A stretch of DNA of 46,709 bases from Pseudoalteromonas luteoviolacea NCIMB 1942 (lineage in GTDB: Bacteria > Pseudomonadota > Gammaproteobacteria > Enterobacterales > Alteromonadaceae). Positions within the stretch are counted from its first letter, which is position 1, and the number at the start of each line of letters is the position of its first letter. Below, in pieces: positions 9,101-16,989 of this stretch. The DNA is taken from assembly GCF_001625595.1 (NCBI RefSeq), contig NZ_AUXT01000101.1, positions 1 through 46,709 on the forward strand. Reading direction: 5' to 3'. The position numbers and the translations under genes were made by a program. The notes under the pieces were generated by a model, which saw only the letters and a list, made by a program, of their open reading frames with translations, did no database searches and was not told where the DNA came from.

Positions 9101-11906
9101 AGCCAATATTCAAACCAATGTGTCCGATGGTGACTTTGTGCTTCAAGTCAGTGCTTCAGACCCTGATGGTGATGATATTAGCTTGAGTCTAATTGGTGAC
9201 GATGGTGGACTATTTGCAATTGCACAGGATGGCAGAATTACCGTGGCTAATTCGTCACTAATCGCGTCTAACGGGGCGGTGACTTATAACCTGACTGTTC
9301 AAGTGTGTGACAGTGTGTCCCCCCCACTATGTGCAACAGACTCTATTACTATTAATGTCACAGTTGCGCAAACAATATTCGTTGCTAACAAGCTGACTAC
9401 CTTCGGAACGGATGGTGAAAAGGTCGTGCGTTTGAGATCGTCGCTGGAATATCATGAGGTCGGGCAATCAATCGTACTTTCTGATGGTAAAGTTTTGGTA
9501 GTAGGGGGTGTTGGTACTTGGGTTGAAAGTATTAGTAGAAATATTCATAGAGCCATCGTTACTAAGAGGTTACCTAACGGGTATCCAGATACCAGTTTTT
9601 CTAGTCAAGGCGTATTTTCGAGCTACTTTGGGATAGAAGTCTCAGACCAACCTCAAAACATAGTTGCTAAAGCGGTTGCTGTTGACAGTGAAAACCGCAT
9701 TTATGTAGCTGGCTATGCTGATTTTGGGGCAACGGAAGCCCAAGAGCTGTTGCTGTTTAGGTTAACGCCAAGCGGCGCACATGATGCGTCTTATGGTGCG
9801 GGCTCAGGCTATACTAAATTGCCTCTGACAACGGGAGCACGCATAACGCCTGTTGCTGTCATGGTGGATGATTCTCAAACAGTGACTGTATTGAGTGATG
9901 TTAAAGTAGGTAATAACACTATAATTGCATTGACTCGAGTAGATGCATCTGGGGATATAGTTGGCTCATTGGATTTAGCTCCTAGCTCTTCTCAATATGC
10001 AGACGGCGTTATTGACTTGGGTACTCACTTGCTTGTTTATGGCGAAGTTATGTCAGAAGCGGGAAATAAAGATCTGTTATTTGCACGGGTTAATAAGTCC
10101 ACTTTGTTGCTTGATACGGATTTCCAATCATCAGGCTTCTTACAAATAGATATTTACAGTGCTTCGTTTGATAATCAGGTTCATGATGCCATTGAACTCA
10201 GTGACGGAAAAATATTACTCACAGGTGATTCATACTTAACCGGCGGTAGTGACAAGTCTGCATTTATCATGAGGTTAGATAGTAACGGTAATATGGACAC
10301 CACTTTCAATTCAAGTGGTTATATACTCTACGAATTAAATCAACTTCCCGTGTCTGGAATTGAAGGACAAGATTTCTCAGCTTGGAATGCCTACGGATTT
10401 GGCATTTATGCTGATGATAACCACTATTATGTTGGAATTGGGCGTGGCCAATTTAGTACTTCATCCAACGCAGCGCAAATAATCAGAACAGATCACAGTG
10501 GCACAATAGATTCTGCTTGGCTGCCTGACAGTGGCGGGCCAACTGCATATCGTCAATTTTTATTAGCACCTGTTAACATGCACCGCACTACTGAAGGGTT
10601 CTTAATGCATGGTTATCAATATCGTTCAGTCGGTAATAGTTTCTTTTACTCACTGTGGTTGGGGGAAATTACATCCAGTGCGCAGTTTAACGCTAATTTT
10701 GCGTCTGGTGGACAACTCGACTTAGATACAGGCGATGGAAACGAAACCTTCAGTTCTGGGCAAAGTGCAATGGCCGCCTCAAATCAAGCATTTATTGCTG
10801 GGCATGCGACAAGTTGGCAAGGTGGTGAAGTGCCCTACATTTATAAGTTAGATGATACAGGTAACGGCGTCGCTAACTTTGGCAATATAGGTAAATCTCA
10901 GTTTGCATTGAGTGCCACGGGGACTACAAGCGCCATGGTAGAAACAGAGGCTGGCAATCTATTATTGGCAGGAAACCAAAATACCAGCCAAGCTTTCATT
11001 GTTAACATGAGCAGTGCTGGGGCGCAAGACTTTGACTTCAAACCAGATGGAAGCGGCAGTGCTATTAGCATTAATGCTGGCGATTATGGTGGCACCGGCA
11101 GCACTGTTGTTGTAACCAAGTTATATAGTTTAATCACTGGTGATTTCTTAGCTTTTGCCAAAATAAATGATGGGTGTATTGACCAAAGCCACGCATTTAT
11201 TTACTCCAGCGTTGGACTTATGTCTGGGCATTTCCAGTACCCAGTTCCCAGTGGAGTATCTTGTGGCACCACCGCGCGCGGCATTGATTTTATTCATCCA
11301 GTTTCGACCTTTTTAGTCGGAGTAGGAACTGATGAGCAAGAATTTACAGAGCCTCGTGTGATTTTAGCCAAAGCAACAGTGACAGGTGTATTAGACCCTA
11401 CTTTTGGTACGGCGGGGGTCGCTGCACTGGATATAGGGCTTGTCACAGGTGAAACGTTGGCACTCAAAGGGTCGTTTGTCGATGGCGAGGGACGGTTTGT
11501 TATTTTTGGGACCGGTGGAACGAAGAATTTTGTGGTCAGAGCCAATGTTGACGGTTCTTTAGACAGTACCTTTGGCACGAATGGTGTCTTTATCTTCGAA
11601 CAGTTAGGCACAACGGCTGTGGCTGTTAAACAAGGATGGGTTCAAAGTACAGGTGAGTTGGTTATGTTTTTACAATCAACCTCAGGCCTTGACGTCTACG
11701 TCGCTCGAGTGAAGTTAACAGATGATGCAGGTACATTAGACTTGTCATTTAACTCAGTCGGTTATCAGCAGTTCAGTGTAAGCATGACAGGGCAGCTAGA
11801 GTCTGCTATTAGTTTAAATAACGGCGATAGCTTTGTCCTTGTATTACAGCAAGATGAACCTAAAGTGATTGTCTTGCAAGCTGGCAAGATAGAGATCTCT
11901 GACTAG
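6171..11906 (+). CDS. Giant lipoprotein with Ig-like repeats, cadherin-like domain and delta-60 repeats
   Basis: A 1911-residue lipoprotein. The N-terminus ends in lipobox LLTAC with Cys23 followed by GGG, predicting outer-membrane sorting. Domains in order: a Ser/Gln-rich linker; a beta domain (about 45-190); one fibronectin-III-like domain (about 195-280); seven tandem cadherin-like/Big_9 repeats of about 95 residues starting near 288, 383, 483, 586, 682, 779 and 875, each with an N-D-x-D-x-D-G type calcium-binding segment and an F/Y-x-Y ending; a cadherin-like domain (about 972-1067, ASDPDGDDISLSL); then to the end a propeller of about a dozen delta-60 (DUF5122) repeats such as DTTFNSSGYILYELN, DPTFGTAGVAALDI and DSTFGTNGVFIFEQLG. 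The architecture suggests a long calcium-stiffened stalk with a propeller head, perhaps an adhesin. AGGAGATGG gives a good ribosome-binding site. It is the likely client of the Slam-like protein two genes upstream, an inference. Confidence 0.85.
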   Translation: MRIQSIYQTLTAAIITGFLLTACGGGESKPLQQSSSAGDNASPTQQAPQQPNLVSNTPKIVNFSYQPRFRFARLTENQVVDEVMINGTGDLIHPLDTVTERGNLTVSVDNIEDPDGIGRVLVGFNDTEQAIVLCENNCSSPFKFTQTGINPFNFGQQSGSINIQVWVEDLEGNATVVATKQVNWIPRSVVVEPSQRGEDGTLSVSWQALEEALRYNVYLAQSPINDLSNVTSLPDGRRVIALSETSQNFTGLDPQKHYYLRVTGIDGSGESAFSGSIMLPATDLILPVVNDDSFTGEQFQTISGNVLSNDQDLGFGPLEVVVPAVVAPQNGVLNLQSNGNFTYTPNESFFGSDSFVYQVVNTQGATAQATVSITIERTNQNPMAIPNSYALQKNSELTVSGGGLLVNDIDFDGDSVSVNPTPVVNVQNGTLTLNSDGTFTYVPTADFVGADFFQYRIEDGNGGFATADVSLSIEEELSNTPPVAVNDNYETSEDIQLQTPAPGILENDSDDQLDSDSTSVIGLQIDISETTKSGTLELTSEGGFRYTPGENFSGQDFFVYQITDQQGATAAAFAVINIVPVNDPPMAIDDSVEVTAGAQIEIDVANNDLDIDGVLDLSTLTSVMQPMHGSLSLNSDNKFVYQSESGFDGTDYFTYTVKDNEGAVSNEAFVYIFVTTENIPPVAVNDVASTSQDVSVNINVLANDSDTDGSLNGATLEIVTAPENGSASIESPEHTIVYIPASGFVGVDTFEYRVQDNRGDFSNTATVTVTVSAANQSPVANNDNAEVEIGKSIFIAVLENDSDPDGLIDFSTLEVVSSPTKGTVSIESTGAFSYVHTGTAVGTDNFSYRVRDNAGAFSNNALVSITIVEPDTTPVANPDSATLDKNTSVMIDVLANDDAKGLTLVPSTIEIVTPVAHGSTFIDTSTGSISYIPMNNFVGNDSFTYQVNNNSGQTSNIATVSIVVNDRNYAPSVTGGSANIQTNVSDGDFVLQVSASDPDGDDISLSLIGDDGGLFAIAQDGRITVANSSLIASNGAVTYNLTVQVCDSVSPPLCATDSITINVTVAQTIFVANKLTTFGTDGEKVVRLRSSLEYHEVGQSIVLSDGKVLVVGGVGTWVESISRNIHRAIVTKRLPNGYPDTSFSSQGVFSSYFGIEVSDQPQNIVAKAVAVDSENRIYVAGYADFGATEAQELLLFRLTPSGAHDASYGAGSGYTKLPLTTGARITPVAVMVDDSQTVTVLSDVKVGNNTIIALTRVDASGDIVGSLDLAPSSSQYADGVIDLGTHLLVYGEVMSEAGNKDLLFARVNKSTLLLDTDFQSSGFLQIDIYSASFDNQVHDAIELSDGKILLTGDSYLTGGSDKSAFIMRLDSNGNMDTTFNSSGYILYELNQLPVSGIEGQDFSAWNAYGFGIYADDNHYYVGIGRGQFSTSSNAAQIIRTDHSGTIDSAWLPDSGGPTAYRQFLLAPVNMHRTTEGFLMHGYQYRSVGNSFFYSLWLGEITSSAQFNANFASGGQLDLDTGDGNETFSSGQSAMAASNQAFIAGHATSWQGGEVPYIYKLDDTGNGVANFGNIGKSQFALSATGTTSAMVETEAGNLLLAGNQNTSQAFIVNMSSAGAQDFDFKPDGSGSAISINAGDYGGTGSTVVVTKLYSLITGDFLAFAKINDGCIDQSHAFIYSSVGLMSGHFQYPVPSGVSCGTTARGIDFIHPVSTFLVGVGTDEQEFTEPRVILAKATVTGVLDPTFGTAGVAALDIGLVTGETLALKGSFVDGEGRFVIFGTGGTKNFVVRANVDGSLDSTFGTNGVFIFEQLGTTAVAVKQGWVQSTGELVMFLQSTSGLDVYVARVKLTDDAGTLDLSFNSVGYQQFSVSMTGQLESAISLNNGDSFVLVLQQDEPKVIVLQAGKIEISD

Positions 11907-11928
11907 CCGACAGTGAGGTTTGTACACG

Positions 11929-12747
11929 ATGAAGTTAAAATTCTACGGCGTACGGGGATCTATCCCAACGCCGGGACCTGACACGGTAAAATATGGAGGA
12001 AACACTGTGTGTGTTTCCTTACAAAGTAGTTCTAGCGCTCATATTATTTTGGACTCGGGAACTGGCATCAGAATACTGGGGGATGAGTTACTCAGTGACA
12101 AGCGACCGATATGTATTTTACTGAGCCATAATCATTGGGATCACATACAAGGCTTTCCATTCTTTGTACCTGCTTATATGCCTAATCGCGATATTACGAT
12201 TGTTCCTGGGATTACAGAAGAGTTGGCTCCTGATGCAATATTAAAGCAAATGCAAGGTAGCTACTTTCCTGTTCAGTCTAAAGATTTACCCGCAAACGTT
12301 AAATTACAGGTTCAAAAACAAGATTCTTGGCTTTATCAAGATATCAACATAGAGCGAAAAGCGATGAACCATCCAGGAGGGGGCAGTGCTTATCGACTCA
12401 CCGTGGATGGTATTACAATCGTGTATGCAATTGATAATGAACTCTATCCACCCAATGAGCCTGTGACTAGCTTTGATGATTGGGCTGCGTTTGTGAATGA
12501 AGCAGATTATTTGATCCATGACGGACAATTCATTCCAAGTGATTACCCATTAAAAATGGGTTGGGGCCACTCTCAAATCAAGGATGCTTTGGCACTCGCC
12601 GAGTTGGGACAGGTTAAAAATTTAGTCATTATTAGCCATGATCCTGCACGCACCGACGCTGATTTGGATAAAATAAACGAAAATATCCAAAATAGTAATT
12701 ATCCATTCTATACTATTTTAGCCCATGAGGGGCTAGAAATAACATGA
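11929..12747 (+). CDS. MBL-fold metallo-hydrolase, putative cyclic phosphodiesterase
   Basis: A 272-residue cytoplasmic metallo-beta-lactamase-fold protein with no signal peptide. It opens FYGVRGSIPTPG...YGGNT, a signature of the COG1235 (PhnP-like cyclic phosphodiesterase) group. The metal motif HxHxDH is present as H67-N-H69-W-D71-H72; further likely ligands are in NHPGGG (about residue 146), AIDNELYPP and ISHDP. The gene overlaps the next gene, a class III nucleotide cyclase, by four bases (ATGA), so the two are probably translated together. That pairing makes a cyclic-nucleotide phosphodiesterase activity attractive, but the substrate is inference. I chose ATG 11929, ten bases after GAGG, over TTG 11920, which is too close to the ribosome-binding site. 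Confidence 0.8.
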   Translation: MKLKFYGVRGSIPTPGPDTVKYGGNTVCVSLQSSSSAHIILDSGTGIRILGDELLSDKRPICILLSHNHWDHIQGFPFFVPAYMPNRDITIVPGITEELAPDAILKQMQGSYFPVQSKDLPANVKLQVQKQDSWLYQDINIERKAMNHPGGGSAYRLTVDGITIVYAIDNELYPPNEPVTSFDDWAAFVNEADYLIHDGQFIPSDYPLKMGWGHSQIKDALALAELGQVKNLVIISHDPARTDADLDKINENIQNSNYPFYTILAHEGLEIT

Positions 12748-14969
12748 AGCTAAAGAAGTGGTTCAAGCTTTATCGCCTTCAATGGATCTCTGGCGCAGTC
12801 ATCACACTTTTATTCATATTACTTCATTTCCTTGCCTTGTCACCAGCTTCACCTTATGGACAAGTTATCAAGCGCTTTGAGGGCCTTGCATATGATGTTC
12901 GATTAAAAGAGTCTCTAGTATTTCAGCAGCGCTCGTTCTTGCCGATTCTCATAGTTGATATCGATGAACAAAGTCTTATTGAAGTTGGAAGGTTTCCCTG
13001 GAGCCGACATGTGATGGGTCAGCTTCAAAGTCAGTTGGCAAATGCTGGTGTTGCTGTGGTTGCTTACGACGTACTGTTTTCGGAACCTGAGCTGAACCCT
13101 GCCATGCAAGTTGTTAGTCACTTGGGTGGTAGCAAGACCGATATCATCAATACTTTAGAGGCACTTGCGCCAGATATTGATGCTGATATCGCATTTTCGA
13201 AAACACTTGAAGCAACCGATACAGTATTAGGTATGTTATTTGAGCATCAAGAAGACATTTTGGTCGGTAACTTGCCTGCTCCCGTTTTTACTAGCAAAAT
13301 TAAACCCAAAGAGTTGCCTATCCCTGATTTTGCAGGGCATGTTGCCAATGTAAGAGTATTGCAGCTTAACAGCCCTGGTACAGGGTTCATCAACAGTGCA
13401 CCAGATGGTGATGGATTTGTCCGATACTCGATGTTAATGATTAAACATAATGAAGAGGCATATCCCGCACTCGCTTTAGAGGCTGCGCGACTTTATACGC
13501 TCGCTGATGAGGTAAAAATAGTCGCAAAACCTTTTGGGGATGGGCACAGTGTGCAGGGGATTAAGCTGGGCACGACTTTAATTCCGACAGATGATTATGG
13601 CAGAGTTGCTATCCCATTCAGAGGCCCTGCATTTAGTTTCCCGTATGTATCTGCGATTGATGTGTTAAAAGGAGAAATTGACGCGAAGTTATTTGATCAA
13701 GCAATTGTATTTGTTGGCACGTCTGCTGTTGGCCATGCCGATTTACGAACAACACCTGTAGGTGTGCAGTACCCGGGTGTTGAGGTTCACGCAAATGTTT
13801 TAGAAGGGCTCGTGTTTCCTGAGTTACTGCCATCAAGGCCTGATTGGATTGACGGGGCCGTAGTTCTGTTATTACTGTTGCTAGGTATTATAACCTCTAT
13901 TGTTTTACCCATTTTGGGTGTGTTTGGAATGACCTTAGTTGCGCTTTTTATTACTGGCGCTTTTATATTTTTTAGTTTCTATGCGTGGGTTGTATGGCGA
14001 CTCGACTTTCCACAAGTGGCGGTACTGGGACTAACGATTACTCAAACCACAGTTTTGGGCAGTCTAGGCTTTGTGAAAGAACATAAAGAGCGCGTACAAA
14101 TAAAATCAATTTTCGACCAATACGTTCCGCCAGCCCATATAGCTTCGATGCTAGAACAACCAGATCAGGCTTCAATGGAAGGAGAAAAACGCGTAATGAC
14201 AGTATTGTTTGCAGACATTAGGGAGTTTACAAGCATTTCTGAGTCCTTGGATGCAGGCAGATTAAAAGCTTATCTCAACCAGTATTTTTCTCCCATCACT
14301 CGGATTATTTTTGAATACCAAGGCACAATAGATAAATACGTTGGTGATATGGTTATGGCGTTTTGGAATGCGCCCCTATTAGTGGATGACCACCCAGAAC
14401 TTGCCGTGAAATGTGCGATGCAAATGCAGGTACAAGTGGATGCGTTGCAAGCACAAATGAAAGCGCAGGGGTTCCCACCATTTGCCATTGGGGTTGGGCT
14501 CAATACTGGAGATATGAACGTTGGCGACATGGGCTCAGAGTATCGCCGAGCTTATACGGTATTGGGGGACGCAGTAAATCTTGGTTCACGTTTAGAGGGA
14601 CTCACTAAATTCTATGGCGTTGGTATTTTAATTAGTGAAATGACCTTTGAACATTGCCCGAATATAATGTTTAGGCCGATCGATAAAGTAAAAGTGAAGG
14701 GTAAAAATGAGGCCGTCACTATCTATGAGCCTATTGCATTTAAAAATGATATTACGAACGAGCAACTGGAGGAGCTTGAAGCACATAATTCAGCTTGGCA
14801 GTTGTATTTATCGCAATGTTGGCAGGAAGCTTTGCCAGCTTTTACTAAACTTATAGAGTTGCAACCACAAAGAAAGGTTTACCGCTTGCTTTGTGAAAGA
14901 GTGCGTGAGATGCAGTTACGTCCGCCTGGTGAAAATTGGGACGGCAGTTACACGCACAAGTCTAAATAG
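12744..14969 (+). CDS. CHASE2-domain class III adenylate cyclase
   Basis: A 741-residue membrane receptor cyclase that should make cAMP from ATP. One membrane helix (about 15-33), a large extracytoplasmic CHASE2 sensor domain (about 35-360; DVRLKES, DIDEQSLIEVGRFPWSR, FVGTSAVGHADLRTTPVG), three membrane helices (about 373-440), then a cyclase domain (about 470-665). The metal-binding aspartates are Asp491 in FADIREF and Asp535 in YVGDMVMAF. Lys531 is the adenine-selecting lysine; the partner position is Thr605 (YTVLGDAVN) rather than Asp, which is the class IIIb pattern known from bicarbonate-responsive cyclases. The catalytic Asn and Arg are in DAVNLGSRLEG. FecR proteins and CHASE2 cyclases are often neighbours, so the FecR protein upstream may be part of the sensing chain. 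Starts inside the stop codon of the MBL gene. Confidence 0.92.
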   Translation: MKLKKWFKLYRLQWISGAVITLLFILLHFLALSPASPYGQVIKRFEGLAYDVRLKESLVFQQRSFLPILIVDIDEQSLIEVGRFPWSRHVMGQLQSQLANAGVAVVAYDVLFSEPELNPAMQVVSHLGGSKTDIINTLEALAPDIDADIAFSKTLEATDTVLGMLFEHQEDILVGNLPAPVFTSKIKPKELPIPDFAGHVANVRVLQLNSPGTGFINSAPDGDGFVRYSMLMIKHNEEAYPALALEAARLYTLADEVKIVAKPFGDGHSVQGIKLGTTLIPTDDYGRVAIPFRGPAFSFPYVSAIDVLKGEIDAKLFDQAIVFVGTSAVGHADLRTTPVGVQYPGVEVHANVLEGLVFPELLPSRPDWIDGAVVLLLLLLGIITSIVLPILGVFGMTLVALFITGAFIFFSFYAWVVWRLDFPQVAVLGLTITQTTVLGSLGFVKEHKERVQIKSIFDQYVPPAHIASMLEQPDQASMEGEKRVMTVLFADIREFTSISESLDAGRLKAYLNQYFSPITRIIFEYQGTIDKYVGDMVMAFWNAPLLVDDHPELAVKCAMQMQVQVDALQAQMKAQGFPPFAIGVGLNTGDMNVGDMGSEYRRAYTVLGDAVNLGSRLEGLTKFYGVGILISEMTFEHCPNIMFRPIDKVKVKGKNEAVTIYEPIAFKNDITNEQLEELEAHNSAWQLYLSQCWQEALPAFTKLIELQPQRKVYRLLCERVREMQLRPPGENWDGSYTHKSK

Positions 14970-14986
14970 AAAAGGCATGATGGGTC

Positions 14987-16639
14987 ATGGATTTGTCTAT
15001 TCCTAAAACTGTCACTGAAGAGGTGCTTATTGAGAGCAATGTTGCTCTTAAACACTTGCTCAAGTTGGCAACAGAGTTGTCTGCAGAACATGATACAGAC
15101 AGATTGTTAGAGCATATTTTAGAGTCAGCTATTGCACTTAGCAATGCTGAAGGGGGCACGATATATTCAGTCTTCGAGAGCAATCAGCTTAGCTTCGCTA
15201 CACTCATAAACGAACCGCTGGGTATGCATATGGGAGGGACTTCAGGGACGGACATTCCATTTCCTGCCATTCCGATATACCTAAAAAATGGGCAGCCCAA
15301 TGAGAGTGCTTTGGTCGCCTTGGCGGCCGCGAAGAAGGAGCTGATTCGCATAGATGACGTCTATGATTGTACCGCATATGATCTTTCTGCAGCTCGTGCG
15401 ATGGATAAGAAGACGGGCTATCATACCCAATCAGTCTTGACTGTACCGATGGCAAATCATGAAAGTGACCTCAATGGTGTTTTGCAACTCATAAACCCTC
15501 GGAGTAATGGCAAGGTGGTCCCATTTTCAAAAGGTCTTGTTGAGCTTATTTGCTCCATTACATCATTAGCCGCAGTAGCAATTACCAATCGACAGTTAAT
15601 TGACGATATGGAAACACTGTTTCAGGCATTTACACGCTTGATTGCGAAAGCAATAGATGAAAAGTCGCCGTATACAGGAGGGCATTGCCGACGAGTACCA
15701 GAGCTGACAATGATGATTGCTGAAGCTGTCCATAATGCGAATGAAGGCCCAATGGCTGACTTCAAGATGGACCAAGCGGACAGGCATGAATTGTCTTTAG
15801 CTGGCTGGCTGCATGACTGCGGCAAGATAGCAATTCCTGAGTATGTAATGGATAAAGCAACGAAGTTACATTCTGTGTACGATAAAATTGATTTTGTGGT
15901 AGCAAAAATTGAAATTGCGAAGCGAGATGTAGAACTAGAATATATAAAGGAAATTACGCGCGCAGAAGTGCTTGACCAGCAGGAAAAGGTCACGTGTTTG
16001 AAAAAAGAGTTGGACCAAAAGCTTGCCGAAATGGAGCAAGAAAGTGCGTTTTTACAAAAAGCCAATATTGGTGGTGAGTTTATGAGGGACGAAGATCAGC
16101 AACGGGTTCAAGCTCTGGCTGATAATTACCAAGTTGAAATAGCATCAATTAAACAACCCCTATTGAGTGATGAAGAGGTATATAACTTGAGTATTGCTAG
16201 GGGGACACTTACCAAAGAAGAGAGGTTAGTAATCAATAAGCATATGGATATTACGCTTGAGATGCTTGAAGCTTTACCATTTCCTAAACACCTACGCAGA
16301 GTGCCAGAGTTTGCTGGCGGACACCATGAGAAAATGGATGGCACTGGTTATCCAAAAGGGTTGACTAGAGAGCAAATGTCGGTACCAGCCAGAATAATGG
16401 CAATTGCAGATATTTTTGAAGCACTGACAGCGGCAGATAGGCCATACAAAGATGCAAAACCGCTTAGTGAGTGCCTTTTCATCATGGGCAAGATGAAGCT
16501 GGGTGATCACATCGATCCAGACTTGTTTGATGTGTTTGTCAGCTCAGGCGTGTACTTAGAGTATGCTCAGCAATACTTAAAGCCTGAACAAATTGATCAA
16601 GTTGATGTGACCAAAATTCCGGGCTTTGAGCCTAATTAA
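14987..16639 (+). CDS. GAF/HD-GYP-domain putative cyclic-di-GMP phosphodiesterase
   Basis: A 550-residue soluble protein. An N-terminal GAF domain (about 20-205) has VLTVPMANHESDLNGVLQLINP. The HD-GYP domain follows: His276-Asp277 in GWLHDCGKI, and H446-H447-E-K-M-D-G-T-G-Y-P in the GYP motif, then ARIMAIADIFEALTAADRPYK. All residues expected for a binuclear-iron phosphodiesterase that hydrolyses cyclic di-GMP appear present. Between the HD and GYP halves, after KATKLHSVYDKIDF, about 100 residues form a charged coiled-coil insertion (about 300-395); HD-GYP proteins with such an insertion are a known subgroup. The gene begins 17 bases after the cyclase gene and is the last of the six-gene block. 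It may bring cyclic di-GMP turnover under the same control as cAMP synthesis. Confidence 0.9.
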   Translation: MDLSIPKTVTEEVLIESNVALKHLLKLATELSAEHDTDRLLEHILESAIALSNAEGGTIYSVFESNQLSFATLINEPLGMHMGGTSGTDIPFPAIPIYLKNGQPNESALVALAAAKKELIRIDDVYDCTAYDLSAARAMDKKTGYHTQSVLTVPMANHESDLNGVLQLINPRSNGKVVPFSKGLVELICSITSLAAVAITNRQLIDDMETLFQAFTRLIAKAIDEKSPYTGGHCRRVPELTMMIAEAVHNANEGPMADFKMDQADRHELSLAGWLHDCGKIAIPEYVMDKATKLHSVYDKIDFVVAKIEIAKRDVELEYIKEITRAEVLDQQEKVTCLKKELDQKLAEMEQESAFLQKANIGGEFMRDEDQQRVQALADNYQVEIASIKQPLLSDEEVYNLSIARGTLTKEERLVINKHMDITLEMLEALPFPKHLRRVPEFAGGHHEKMDGTGYPKGLTREQMSVPARIMAIADIFEALTAADRPYKDAKPLSECLFIMGKMKLGDHIDPDLFDVFVSSGVYLEYAQQYLKPEQIDQVDVTKIPGFEPN

Positions 16640-16989
16640 AGTAACTCACTTCAATTGACACGCCATGGTGGGTTCAATCTATTTTCGCCCGCCCAATGGA
16701 GTTTTATCTGGTTAACAGAGGGATCAAATAGTACGGCTTCCTTCCATCGTGCTCGAAATAAATTGTAGCGCCATTATTGAATGTTTCAGTTTCGAGTGAT
16801 AGAGAAAAATAGTTGTCACCTTCGGGGCATTTAAATCTAGCATAATGAGGTATAACAATAATTAATGTGAACCAAGGTAATTAATAAAAATCAAATGCTT
16901 ATCTCATGTTTGTTACGGGCAGTGTAACTTGATTTAGATTCATTGCTATTAGCTCCTTGCAGTGATGTTATTTTTTTAATTGCGGGATT
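16640..16989. other. 350-base intergenic region between two converging genes
   Basis: It lies between the HD-GYP gene and the minus-strand acpH gene, which converge on it. I see no open frame of interest and no clear terminator hairpin for either side. It is AT-rich, especially 16850-16990. Confidence 0.4.

Noticed and set aside
11294..11611. Minus-strand open frame of 105 codons inside the giant lipoprotein gene
   Set aside because: Shadow of the coding strand with Pro/Ser/Thr-biased composition and no family features.
15622..16065. Minus-strand open frame of 147 codons inside the HD-GYP gene
   Set aside because: Antisense shadow of the coiled-coil insertion; Ser/Cys/Phe-rich composition typical of reverse-read coding DNA.
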